This document shows positions 56,412-64,000 of a stretch of DNA of 64,000 nucleotides, one piece after another. How positions within the stretch are numbered: position 1 is the first letter of the stretch; each line of letters opens with the position of its first letter. The notes beneath the pieces are model-generated. The model was given only the letters and a program-made list of their open reading frames with translations, did not search any database and was not told the DNA's origin. A program made the position numbers and the translations under genes. This DNA is from CAVVDT01 sp963747005. GTDB taxonomy: Bacteria; Pseudomonadota; Alphaproteobacteria; Rhizobiales; Aestuariivirgaceae. The stretch covers positions 62,001 to 126,000 of the forward strand of contig CAVVDT010000006.1 in NCBI GenBank assembly GCA_963747005.1, read 5' to 3'.

Positions 56412-57410
56412 ATGCTGAAACAGACTGTAGCGTCCGTTGATCCTGCGGCGGCCTCGCTTGCCTCCGCGCGGCGCACACTGAGCATCGAGCGTGCCGGTCT
56501 CGACAAGCTCATCAATGCGCTGGAAGCCGAATTGGGCGACGCTTTTTCCGCCGCCGTTACCGCCATGAGCAACGCATCGGGGCGCATCATCCTCTCCGGA
56601 GTGGGCAAGAGCGGCCACATAGCCCGCAAGATCGCGGCGACGCTGGCCTCCACCGGTACGCCCGCCATGTTCGTGCACGCAACCGAGGCAAGCCACGGCG
56701 ACCTCGGCATGATCTCCGGCGACGATGTGCTGGTTGTCCTGTCGAATTCCGGCGAGACCTCCGAATTGCGCGACCTGTTGATTTATTCCCGCCGCTTTGC
56801 GGTCACCGTGATCGCAATAACGACGGGCAGGAAGAGCACGCTCGCCAGGACCGCCAATATCGTCTTGCTGCTGCCGCGGGCGGATGAGGCCTGCCCCATC
56901 GGACTGGCACCAACCACTTCCACGACCTTGCAACTGGCCATCGGCGATGCCCTGGCCATCGCACTCTTGGAGGCCAAGGGCTTCACGGCTGCCGATTTCC
57001 AGCGCATCCATCCCGGCGGGCGGCTGGGGGCGGGCCTGACCCGCGTTTCGGATGTCATGCACGCGGGCGACGAGGTGCCGCTGGCGCACGCCGATGTCGA
57101 CATGCAGACCGCCCTCATCACCATGACGGCCAAACGGTTCGGCTGTCTCGGTGTCGTCGACAAGGCGGGAAAGCTCATTGGCGTCATCACCGACGGCGAC
57201 CTGCGCCGCCACATGGGTGCTGATTTGCTTTCGCGTTCGGCCGGCGACATCATGACGCCCGATCCGAAAGTGGTTTCGCCCGATACCCTCGCCCCGGCGA
57301 CGCTCGAACTGCTCAATGCCAAGCAGATCACCACCGTATTCGTCACGGTGGAAGATCGCCCTATCGGCATCGTCCATATCCACGACCTGCTGCGTATCGG
57401 GGTGATGTAG
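56412..57410 (+). CDS. kdsD: Arabinose-5-phosphate isomerase (KpsF/GutQ)
   Basis: A 332-residue protein with an SIS domain (IILSGVGKSGHIARKIAATLASTG, then EASHGDLGMISGDDVLVVLSNSGETSEL) and two CBS domains (VSDVMHAGDEVPL and GDIMTPDPKVVSPDTLAPATLELL). It converts ribulose-5-phosphate to arabinose-5-phosphate, the first step of Kdo synthesis for lipopolysaccharide. The His in EASHGDLG is the catalytic one in the family. Divergent from the outer-membrane gene and six bases before a methyltransferase gene. Confidence 0.95.
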   Translation: MLKQTVASVDPAAASLASARRTLSIERAGLDKLINALEAELGDAFSAAVTAMSNASGRIILSGVGKSGHIARKIAATLASTGTPAMFVHATEASHGDLGMISGDDVLVVLSNSGETSELRDLLIYSRRFAVTVIAITTGRKSTLARTANIVLLLPRADEACPIGLAPTTSTTLQLAIGDALAIALLEAKGFTAADFQRIHPGGRLGAGLTRVSDVMHAGDEVPLAHADVDMQTALITMTAKRFGCLGVVDKAGKLIGVITDGDLRRHMGADLLSRSAGDIMTPDPKVVSPDTLAPATLELLNAKQITTVFVTVEDRPIGIVHIHDLLRIGVM

Positions 57411-57416
57411 GCGGAA

Positions 57417-58178
57417 ATGGCGAGTTCTGACGATGTTGAGCCGGTCGACCGGCTCTACCGCGACCCGGCGCTGGTGCGCTTTTACGATCAGGAGAACAGC
57501 GGCGGCGACGATCTCGCGTGGTGCCGGACGATGGCCGGCGATGCCGGCTCGCTGCTCGATCTCGGTTGCGGGACGGGAGCGCTGGCGGCAAGCCTCGGCA
57601 AGGGGCGAGACGTGGTGGGCGTCGATCCGGCCGACGCCATGCTCGATGTGGCGCGCCATCGGCAGGGCGGCCATCTGGTTACCTGGATCCGGGCCGATGC
57701 CCGCGATCTCAGGCTCGACCGCCGCTTCGATATGGTGATGCTGACGGGACACGCCTTTCAGGTGTTTCTTTCCGATGATGATCAACGTGCCGCGCTGGCG
57801 ACCATGGCCCGCCATCTGGCGCCCGGTGGGCGGTTCATCTTCGACACGCGCAATCCCGCCTTCGAGCGCTGGCGCGAATGGACGCCCGAGGCCTCGCGCC
57901 GGCAATTTGACGACCCCGATCTGGGTATCGTAGAGGCCTGGAACGACGTGACCTACGATGGGCAAACCGGTATCGCCACCTATGAGACCCATTACCGGGT
58001 CGCGACGAGTGGTAAAATGTGGTCCGCAGCGTCGCGAATCAGGTTCACGGCGCAAGATGAGTTGGCCGGGCGGGTGGCCGAGGCCGGGCTCGATGCTAGG
58101 CAGTGGCTGGGCGATTGGCGCGGCGGCGCCTTCACGCCGACCTCGCCGGAGATCATACCGGTGGGCGGCCTGCGCTGA
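57417..58178 (+). CDS. Class I SAM-dependent methyltransferase
   Basis: A 253-residue methyltransferase with the SAM-binding motif I LLDLGCGTGALAASLGKGRDVVG, motif II VDPADAMLDVARH, and FDMVMLTGHAFQVFLS for the next strand; the late GGRFIFDTRNP is motif-typical. The substrate is unknown; it is cotranscribed with kdsD (six-base gap), which might place it in sugar or envelope chemistry only by association. Confidence 0.9.
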   Translation: MASSDDVEPVDRLYRDPALVRFYDQENSGGDDLAWCRTMAGDAGSLLDLGCGTGALAASLGKGRDVVGVDPADAMLDVARHRQGGHLVTWIRADARDLRLDRRFDMVMLTGHAFQVFLSDDDQRAALATMARHLAPGGRFIFDTRNPAFERWREWTPEASRRQFDDPDLGIVEAWNDVTYDGQTGIATYETHYRVATSGKMWSAASRIRFTAQDELAGRVAEAGLDARQWLGDWRGGAFTPTSPEIIPVGGLR

Positions 58179-58353
58179 ACCCGCAAATGTGTCGTTTCCG
58201 GCGGGGACGAAATGCCGCGCAACGATCGCGCACCATTGACAGTTGCGGCGACGTAAGGCTTTCTGAACGCCAAATGTGAGGGCTGCCGGCCGAAGGGCCG
58301 GGATCAGCCCTGAAGGTGCCAATTCAGGACGATATCAATCGAGGGGGATCACG

Positions 58354-58638
58354 ATGTCCGACCATGCATCCAACGACGACATGATGGCCGCTCACCGCGC
58401 CACCTATGGGGGTTTCGTTCGCGGTGGGATCGTCATCGCGGTGGGGAGTTTCTTCATCCTGGTGGGTCTTTGCAACTTTGCCTTTGCCCACACGGCGGCG
58501 CTGTTCATGGGATTTGCCGGCATCATCGCCGGGCTGATTGCGCTGGCCATCGATGCGCGCTCGGGATCCAAGACCTGGGGGCTGTCGCTGATCCTGCTGC
58601 TGGCCTATGCCCTGATTACCGCCATCAACGTCTCGTAG
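58354..58638 (+). CDS. Small membrane protein, aa3-type cytochrome oxidase subunit IV-like
   Basis: A 94-residue protein. After a soluble MSDHASNDDMMAAHRATYGGFVRGG, reminiscent of the short bacterial COX-IV subunit with the motif AHxxTYxGF, there are three hydrophobic helices (IVIAVGSFFILVGLCNFAFA, AALFMGFAGIIAGLIALAI, TWGLSLILLLAYALITAINV). The normal family has one helix and ~50 residues, so this is a longer relative. A GAGGGGG site precedes ATG 58354. It lies 12 bp before pntAA, an arrangement common in Rhizobiales. Confidence 0.72.
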   Translation: MSDHASNDDMMAAHRATYGGFVRGGIVIAVGSFFILVGLCNFAFAHTAALFMGFAGIIAGLIALAIDARSGSKTWGLSLILLLAYALITAINVS

Positions 58639-58650
58639 CGGGCCAGCCTC

Positions 58651-59769
58651 ATGAAGATCGCGGTCCTCGCCGAGACGGCGGCTGCCGAGACCCGGGTGGC
58701 CGCCTCGCCCGAGGTGGTGAAAGCCTATGTGAAGAAGGGCTTTGCCGTGACGGTTGCAGCCGGCGCGGGCGCCGGCTCGTTCATGGGCGATGGCCTCTTC
58801 AAGGAGGCAGGTGCCACAATCGCCAAGGATTCGATCGCCGCGGCAAAAGACGCCGATGTCGTCTTGTGCGTGCGCCGGCCCGAGCCGGGGGTCGTCAAGG
58901 CGCTGAAGAAGGGCGCCGTGGTGGCCGGCATCCTCGATCCTTATGGCGACAAGAAGCCGCTTGAAGCGCTGGCCAAGGCGGGCGTGGCGGCGTTCGCCAT
59001 GGAACTGATGCCGCGCATCACCCGCGCCCAGTCCATGGACGTTCTGTCCTCGCAGGCCAATCTCGCCGGCTACAAGGCCGTGATCGATGCCGCGGCGCAA
59101 TTCAGCCGCGCCTTTCCGATGATGATGACGGCGGCCGGCACGGTGCCGCCGGCCAAGGTGTTCGTCATGGGGGCAGGGGTCGCGGGCTTGCAGGCTGTCG
59201 CCACCGCCCGACGGCTCGGCGCCGTCGTCACCGCCACCGACGTGCGCGCCGCCGCCGGCGAGCAGATCAAGAGTCTGGGCGCCAAGTTCATCTTTGTCGA
59301 AGGCATGGCCGATGCCGCCACCGCCGGCGGTTACGCCAAGGAGCTTTCCGAGGAAGACCGCGCCAGGCAGGCAGCGCTTGTGGCCGAGCACATCAAGACC
59401 CAGGATATCGTCGTCACCACGGCGCTGATCCCCGGCCGACCGGCGCCTGTCCTCGTCACCAAGGAGATGGTCGAGACCATGAAGCCGGGGTCGTTGATCG
59501 TCGATCTGGCGATCGAGCGCGGCGGCAACTGTCCGTTGTCGAAGGCGGATCAACTGGTGGAGCACAAGGGCGTCACCATCATGGCGCCGCTCAACATGGC
59601 CGGGCATCTGGCCGGCAACGCCTCGCAGCTCTACGCCAAGAACCTGCAGAATTTCCTCGACCTGATCGTCGCCGACGGCGCGGTGAAGCTCGACTGGGAC
59701 GACGAGATCGTCAAGGGCTGCGGGCTGACGCGCGAAGGTGCCCTGGTGCACCCGATCCTGGCAAGTTAA
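58651..59769 (+). CDS. pntAA: Proton-translocating NAD(P) transhydrogenase subunit alpha part 1
   Basis: A 372-residue soluble NAD(H)-binding subunit (domain I). The start MKIAVLAETAAAETRVAASPEVV, the VFVMGAGVAGLQAVATARRLGA Rossmann motif and the late MKPGSLIVDLAIERGGNCPL are family-typical. In alphaproteobacteria the alpha chain is split into PntAA and PntAB. With PntAB and PntB it drives NADPH formation from NADH using the proton gradient. Confidence 0.96.
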   Translation: MKIAVLAETAAAETRVAASPEVVKAYVKKGFAVTVAAGAGAGSFMGDGLFKEAGATIAKDSIAAAKDADVVLCVRRPEPGVVKALKKGAVVAGILDPYGDKKPLEALAKAGVAAFAMELMPRITRAQSMDVLSSQANLAGYKAVIDAAAQFSRAFPMMMTAAGTVPPAKVFVMGAGVAGLQAVATARRLGAVVTATDVRAAAGEQIKSLGAKFIFVEGMADAATAGGYAKELSEEDRARQAALVAEHIKTQDIVVTTALIPGRPAPVLVTKEMVETMKPGSLIVDLAIERGGNCPLSKADQLVEHKGVTIMAPLNMAGHLAGNASQLYAKNLQNFLDLIVADGAVKLDWDDEIVKGCGLTREGALVHPILAS

Positions 59770-59781
59770 GGAGGCCGAGCC

Positions 59782-60222
59782 ATGTCCATGACCGCCATCG
59801 AGGCAGCACAAAGGGCAAGCCAGGCGGCCGACGCCGCCCGCCAGGCCGCCGAACAGGCCCAGACGTTTGCCGATCAGGCGCGGCTTGCCGCCGATTCCTT
59901 GGGCGATGCTGCGGGTGCTGCGACCGGTATCGATCCGTTCGTATTCCGCCTCGCCATCTTCGTTCTGGCGATCTTCGTGGGGTATTTCGTCGTGTGGTCG
60001 GTGACGCCCGCCCTTCATACCCCGCTGATGTCGGTGACCAACGCCATTTCATCGGTGATCGTGGTCGGCGCGCTGCTGGCGGTCGCCACCGGGGCCATGC
60101 TGTCCGGCAGCCCCGTCGCCATGATCCTCGGCTTCGTGGCGCTCATCCTCGCTTCGGTCAACATCTTCGGCGGCTTCCTCGTCACCCAGCGCATGCTCGG
60201 CATGTACAAGAAGAAGGGCTGA
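59782..60222 (+). CDS. pntAB: NAD(P) transhydrogenase subunit alpha part 2
   Basis: A 146-residue membrane subunit. The N-terminal ~45 residues are an Ala/Gln-rich amphipathic extension (AAQRASQAADAARQAAEQAQ) longer than in minimal PntAB. Four hydrophobic segments follow (FVFRLAIFVLAIFVGYFVVW, LMSVTNAISSVIVVGALLA, MILGFVALILASVNIFGGF) and TQRMLGMYKKKG ends the chain as in the family. It lies 12 bp after pntAA and nine before pntB. Confidence 0.93.
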   Translation: MSMTAIEAAQRASQAADAARQAAEQAQTFADQARLAADSLGDAAGAATGIDPFVFRLAIFVLAIFVGYFVVWSVTPALHTPLMSVTNAISSVIVVGALLAVATGAMLSGSPVAMILGFVALILASVNIFGGFLVTQRMLGMYKKKG

Positions 60223-60231
60223 GACGAAACG

Positions 60232-61626
60232 ATGTCCCAGAACCTTATCGCGATTTTGTACCTCATTGCCGGCGTCCTGTTCATCCTGGCGCTCAGGGGG
60301 CTGTCGAGCCCGGCCAGTTCGCGGCAAGGCAACATGCTCGGCATGGCCGGTATGGCGATCGCCATCGTCACGACGCTGTTGGCCGCCCCGCCCTCGAGCG
60401 GCCTGACCTGGATCCTCATCATCGCCGGCATCGCCATCGGCGGCGGCATCGGTGCCGTCATCGCCCGGCGCATCGCCATGACCGCGATGCCGCAGCTTGT
60501 GGCGGCCTTCCATTCCCTCGTCGGCCTTGCGGCGGTGCTGGTGGCGGCGGCCGCCCTCTATGCCCCGCATGCCTTCGGCATCGGCGAGGTGGGGCATATC
60601 CATGGCGGCTCGCTGGTGGAGATGTCGCTGGGGGTGGCCATCGGCGCCATCACCTTCACCGGCTCGATCATCGCCTTCACCAAGCTGCAGGGGCTGGTAT
60701 CGGGCGCGCCGGTGAACTTCACCGGCCAGCATATGCTGAACCTGGCGCTGGGCATCGGGCTTGTCGTCCTTATCGCCCTGTTCTGCACTTCTCAATCGCA
60801 CACCCTGTTCTGGATCGTCGTCATCGCCGCGCTGGTGCTCGGCATCCTCATCATCATCCCCATCGGCGGGGCCGACATGCCGGTGGTGATTTCGATGCTC
60901 AACTCCTATTCGGGCTGGGCGGCGGCCGGCATCGGCTTCACCCTCGGCAACACGGCGCTGATCATTACCGGCGCGCTGGTCGGTTCATCGGGTGCCATCC
61001 TCTCCTACATCATGTGCAAGGGCATGAACCGCTCGTTCTTCAACGTCATTCTCGGCGGCTTCGGCGGTGAGGTGGCGGGACCGGCGGCCGGTGCCGAGCA
61101 GAAGCCCGTCAAGCGCGGCTCGGCTGAAGATGCCGCCTTCATGATGAAGAACGCCGGCTCGGTGATCATCGTTCCCGGCTACGGCATGGCCGTCGCTCAG
61201 GCCCAGCATGCGCTGCGCGAGATGGCCGATCATCTGAAGTCCGCCGGTGTCTCCGTCAAGTACGCCATCCATCCGGTGGCCGGGCGCATGCCGGGTCATA
61301 TGAACGTGCTGCTGGCCGAAGCCAACGTGCCGTATGATGAAGTCTTCGAGCTGGAGGATATCAATTCGGAGTTCTCCAACACCGACGTGGTGTTCGTCAT
61401 CGGCGCCAACGACGTCACCAATCCGGCCGCCAAGGAGGAACCGCAATCGCCGATTTACGGCATGCCGGTGCTCGAGGTGTGGAAGGCCAATACGGTGATG
61501 TTCGTCAAGCGCTCGCTCGCTTCGGGCTACGCCGGCATCGACAACACGCTGTTTTACCGCGACAATACGATGATGCTCCTGGGCGACGCCAAGAAGATGT
61601 GCGAGGAGATCGTCAAGGCGATGTGA
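60232..61626 (+). CDS. pntB: NAD(P) transhydrogenase subunit beta
   Basis: A 464-residue subunit. Several membrane helices of the proton channel (domain II) precede the NADP-binding domain III (VIIVPGYGMAVAQAQHALREM, FVIGANDVTNPAAKEEP and KRSLASGYAGIDN). It ends with LLGDAKKMCEEIVKAM, the family C-terminus. A hairpin without T-run follows the stop by 22 bp. Confidence 0.96.
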   Translation: MSQNLIAILYLIAGVLFILALRGLSSPASSRQGNMLGMAGMAIAIVTTLLAAPPSSGLTWILIIAGIAIGGGIGAVIARRIAMTAMPQLVAAFHSLVGLAAVLVAAAALYAPHAFGIGEVGHIHGGSLVEMSLGVAIGAITFTGSIIAFTKLQGLVSGAPVNFTGQHMLNLALGIGLVVLIALFCTSQSHTLFWIVVIAALVLGILIIIPIGGADMPVVISMLNSYSGWAAAGIGFTLGNTALIITGALVGSSGAILSYIMCKGMNRSFFNVILGGFGGEVAGPAAGAEQKPVKRGSAEDAAFMMKNAGSVIIVPGYGMAVAQAQHALREMADHLKSAGVSVKYAIHPVAGRMPGHMNVLLAEANVPYDEVFELEDINSEFSNTDVVFVIGANDVTNPAAKEEPQSPIYGMPVLEVWKANTVMFVKRSLASGYAGIDNTLFYRDNTMMLLGDAKKMCEEIVKAM

Positions 61627-61648
61627 CGGCGGCCGTTGCAGGTGCGAT

Positions 61649-61672
61649 CCGCTCAACCGGGGGCTTGAGCGG
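61649..61672 (+). terminator. Hairpin after pntB
   Basis: CCGCTCAA (61649-61656) and TTGAGCGG (61665-61672) form a perfect eight-pair stem with an eight-base G/C-rich loop, 22 bp after pntB. No T-run follows, so it is at best a weak terminator. Confidence 0.45.
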
Positions 61673-61698
61673 GAAAGTCGGGGCAATAGGGGCACCTG

Positions 61699-62502
61699 AT
61701 GCAGCCAGTGTTCATTCTGTCGTCCGGGGCCAGTGGGACGTCGGCCCTCGTCGAGGTGCTCAATGCCAACGGCATGACCTGCCTGGGGGCTGCCTTCGAC
61801 ATCGACAATCGCTACGAATACGCGCTCGCCCACTTCCTCGAGAGCCGCAATGTGGGCGCCGCCGAACTGATCGCCGGGCCCGATCCGGTGCTGGACGAAT
61901 ACCTGACCTCATGCGCCGAACTGGTGCGCAACGCCCGCTTCTGCCTCGATGTGGACGTCGATTTCATGCACCTCTTCAACGGCCGCGCCAACAGCTTCGG
62001 GCAGCGGCCCCACCTCGTCGACTATATCCGCGAGCGGCAGTTCCGCAGTGTCCATTTCAGCCGTCGCGGGGTGTTTGCCGAGGCGGTGCGGCTGCAATTG
62101 CCGCACCGGCTTGGTGCCAACCCGAAGGCTGCGGGGGCCGCCAGCGGGGCCCTTGAGCCCTTCAACCTCAACATCCAGCTTTGCGAGCGCCACATGCACA
62201 GGAGCGCTGCCGCCGCAAAGCGGATGGAGACCTGGTTCCGCGGCGATGAGGCCCATGCCGACCTGGCGCATGAGGATGTGTTCGATGAGGACGGTGTGAG
62301 CGAGGCCGGTGCCAGCCTGCTGGCGCGCCTGTTCGGCGGCGATATCACCGATCGCAGCCTCCACAGTTCGGCCTCCACGGCCGGCGCGCCGGACGGGTTG
62401 GATGGGCGCGTCGGCAATGCCCGCGACGTTATCGAGGCCTTCGCCGGCGGCCCTTACGCCGAAGAGGTGCAGCAGGTGCTCGGACCGGGCGCCGCGTCAT
62501 AA
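61699..62502 (+). CDS. Sulfotransferase-like (Stf0-type) protein
   Basis: A 267-residue protein. Its start FILSSGASGTSALVEVLNANG resembles the 5'-phosphosulfate-binding loop of bacterial sulfotransferases (SSGRSGTS in the usual form) and HLVDYIRERQFRSVHFSRRGVFAEAVRLQL resembles the 3'-phosphate-binding block with RRxxxxxAVS. It is the right size for Stf0-like enzymes, which sulfate glycolipids or small molecules, but acceptor and donor are unknown and I do not see a further domain. It follows pntB by 72 bp and precedes the hydrolase gene; it could be cotranscribed with both. Confidence 0.6.
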   Translation: MQPVFILSSGASGTSALVEVLNANGMTCLGAAFDIDNRYEYALAHFLESRNVGAAELIAGPDPVLDEYLTSCAELVRNARFCLDVDVDFMHLFNGRANSFGQRPHLVDYIRERQFRSVHFSRRGVFAEAVRLQLPHRLGANPKAAGAASGALEPFNLNIQLCERHMHRSAAAAKRMETWFRGDEAHADLAHEDVFDEDGVSEAGASLLARLFGGDITDRSLHSSASTAGAPDGLDGRVGNARDVIEAFAGGPYAEEVQQVLGPGAAS

Positions 62503-62535
62503 CCGCGCCATGCCTTCGTGCGATGACGTGCGTCC

Positions 62536-63339
62536 ATGAATATCATCCTTTCGCTGGCAGTGATCTATGGCGGCGTGGCGGGCGGTGCCTATGCCCTTCA
62601 GCGGCGGCTGCAATATCACCCGGACCGGCGTCTGGCCGAGCCTGAAGAGTTCGACCTTGCCGGGTTCTCGCGAGTTGCGGTGCCGACGCGCGACGGCTTG
62701 CGGCTTGTCGCCTGGCAGGCGCCGGCGCTCAGGGGTCGACCGGTCATCGTCTACCTGCAAGGAAACGCCGAGGGGCTTGCGGCGCGCTATGAGCGCTTCC
62801 GGCTGTTCCACGCGGCGGGCTTCGGGGTCCTGGCGCTGGGCTATCGCGGCTTTTCCGGATCGCCGGGGACACCCAACGAGACGGGACTTGCCATCGACGC
62901 CGAGGCCGCCGTCGGCTTCCTTGAATCAACCGGCATTAAGGCCTCGCGCATCGTCGTCTATGGCGAATTGCTGGGAACCGGGCTTGCCATCCACCTGGCG
63001 GCGGAGGGCCGGGCGGCGGCGGTGATCCTCGAATCGCCCTATACCTCGGCCGTCGATGTGGCGCGCCGAACCTACTGGTTCCTGCCGGTCGGCCTCATGA
63101 TGAAGGACCAGTTCCGTTCCATCGCCCTTGCCCCCCGGGTCGCCATCCCGACCTTCGTCTTCCACGGTACCGCCGATGCGGTGGTGCCGTTCAGTCAGGG
63201 CGAGGCGATCTATGCCGCGCTCGGAGGCCCGAAGGAATTCCACGCCATCGCCGGCGGCACTCACGTCGCGCCGTTGACCGAGCCCTTGTGGGAGCGCATG
63301 CAGGGCTTCATCGAGCGTTACGCGTCGTACGCCTCCTGA
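62536..63339 (+). CDS. Alpha/beta hydrolase lacking the nucleophile serine
   Basis: A 267-residue alpha/beta-hydrolase with a signal-anchor-like N-terminus (MNIILSLAVIYGGVAGGAY). It shows VYLQGNAEGLAARYERF (oxyanion region), LALGYRGFSGSPGTPNE and the elbow IVVYGELLGTGLAIHLA. The usual motif there is GxSxG (GESLG); here residue 145 is Leu (TTG 62968-62970), so the nucleophile is absent. The other triad members are present: Asp214 in FHGTADAVVP and His243 in AGGTHVAPL. TCG to TTG is one base. It may be a pseudo-hydrolase, a recent loss of function, or a sequencing error. Confidence 0.88.
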   Translation: MNIILSLAVIYGGVAGGAYALQRRLQYHPDRRLAEPEEFDLAGFSRVAVPTRDGLRLVAWQAPALRGRPVIVYLQGNAEGLAARYERFRLFHAAGFGVLALGYRGFSGSPGTPNETGLAIDAEAAVGFLESTGIKASRIVVYGELLGTGLAIHLAAEGRAAAVILESPYTSAVDVARRTYWFLPVGLMMKDQFRSIALAPRVAIPTFVFHGTADAVVPFSQGEAIYAALGGPKEFHAIAGGTHVAPLTEPLWERMQGFIERYASYAS

Positions 63340-63463
63340 TCGCCGAACCTGCTGCAGGCAAGCCGCATCCGGTTTATGATTGCGACATAACGCCGGACGT
63401 GCCAAAGCGAATCGATCAGCCTTTGCCCGCGCCGGTGCGCATCAGGGAGTCCGCTTCATCCAC

Positions 63464-64000
63464 ATGTGCAGATGGATCGTCTACCGGGGCCGTCCGGTCT
63501 ATCTCGATACGCTGGTCACCGAGCCGTCCCACTCGCTGATCGCCCAGTCGCTCAAGGCCAACGAGGCGAAGATCGAGACCAATGGCGACGGGTTCGGCGT
63601 CGGCTGGTATGGCGCGCGCGAGGAGCCGGGCCTGTTCCGCGAGCCGTTTCCGGCCTGGAACGATGACAATCTCAAGAGCCTGTGCCGGCAGATCGTCTCG
63701 CCGTTCTTCTTTGCCCATGTGCGCTCGTCCACCGGCACCGCGGTATCGCGGGCCAATTGCCATCCCTTTGCGGTGGGGCGGTGGATGTTCATGCACAACG
63801 GCCAGGTGGGCGGCTACCAGCAGGTGCGGCGCAAGCTGGAAAACGTCGTGCCAGAAGCCTTCTACCGCCACCGTTCGGGGACCACCGACAGCGAGTTGCT
63901 GTTCCTCATCGCCATTGCGCTGGCGGGCGAGGGCGATGTCGCCGGTGCCATGCGCCAGGCGCTGCGGCTGGCTGTCGAGACCATGGACGAGGCAGGCATT
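63464..64000 (+). CDS. Class II glutamine amidotransferase (YafJ-like), partial
   Basis: The first 179 residues of a protein cut by the right edge. Met is followed at once by Cys (MCRWIVYRGRPVYLD), the amino-terminal nucleophile of class-II (Ntn-type) glutaminases after Met removal, and GDGFGVGWYG, FFAHVRSSTG and MFMHNGQVGGY are the family motifs, as is the HRSGTTDSELLFLI segment. Such domains release ammonia from glutamine; YafJ/EgtC-like members act on gamma-glutamyl compounds. The rest is outside the window, so the synthase partner is unknown. Confidence 0.88.
   Translation, partial: MCRWIVYRGRPVYLDTLVTEPSHSLIAQSLKANEAKIETNGDGFGVGWYGAREEPGLFREPFPAWNDDNLKSLCRQIVSPFFFAHVRSSTGTAVSRANCHPFAVGRWMFMHNGQVGGYQQVRRKLENVVPEAFYRHRSGTTDSELLFLIAIALAGEGDVAGAMRQALRLAVETMDEAGI

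Noticed and set aside
63409..63420. GAATCGATCAGC before the class-II amidotransferase, identical to the start of the 48-bp element
   Set aside because: Only 12 bases match and no complementary arm follows, so it is a remnant at most or chance.

Overview
The window is high-GC, gene-dense alphaproteobacterial chromosome, most likely Hyphomicrobiales (Rhizobiales). Pointers to that order are GapR (DUF2312) next to DUF1244 and an N-formylglutamate amidohydrolase-like gene, pyruvate kinase overlapping a DUF1036 gene, a small COX-IV-like membrane gene in front of pntAA-pntAB-pntB, and a palindromic intergenic element with the arms CGAAAAGTGG/CCACTTTTCG. I saw no rRNA, tRNA, CRISPR array, transposase or phage gene. 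Genus cannot be fixed from the sequence.

Layout. 1-1302 (minus): start and repeat region of an RTX calcium-binding protein cut by the window edge. 1393-6000: class-I glutamine amidotransferase and a split TRAP transporter (dctP plus; dctQ-dctM minus, convergent). 6157-9431: SDR oxidoreductase, M24 peptidase, acyl-CoA dehydrogenase. 9577-11686: chromate module (rhodanese-ChrB fusion followed by ChrA). 11936-26049: a coherent catabolic block with a fused indolepyruvate:ferredoxin oxidoreductase, an AMP-forming acyl-CoA ligase, a complete branched-chain-type ABC transporter (livG-H-M-K-F) and a PaaK-like ligase; an antiparallel sensor kinase sits before the last gene. It looks like uptake and CoA activation of aryl or branched organic acids feeding on amino-acid-derived 2-oxoacids.

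26043-35174: 5'-nucleotidase-like phosphoesterase, ferrochelatase, QmcA/NfeD membrane pair, PepF and an ABC1 kinase (overlapping), and a sigma-54 response regulator. 35271-43827: L,D-transpeptidase, pyruvate kinase/DUF1036, N-formylglutamate amidohydrolase-like, DUF1244, GapR, DUF882 peptidase, threonine aldolase. 44261-50397: glutamate synthase gltB-gltD. 50398-58178: envelope block (DUF459 SGNH hydrolase, MltB-type lytic transglycosylase, galE, galU, outer-membrane barrel, kdsD, methyltransferase). 58354-61626: proton-translocating transhydrogenase operon. 61699-64000: sulfotransferase-like protein, an alpha/beta hydrolase lacking its nucleophile serine, and the start of a class-II glutamine amidotransferase.

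Most of the window is ordinary core genome. The items most worth following are the 11.9-26.0 kb aryl-acid-like block with an aberrant ligase P-loop, the hydrolase with Ser changed to Leu at its nucleophile elbow, a 48-bp palindromic element present twice, the octapeptide-repeat tail on DctM, and several well-formed palindromes in promoter positions.
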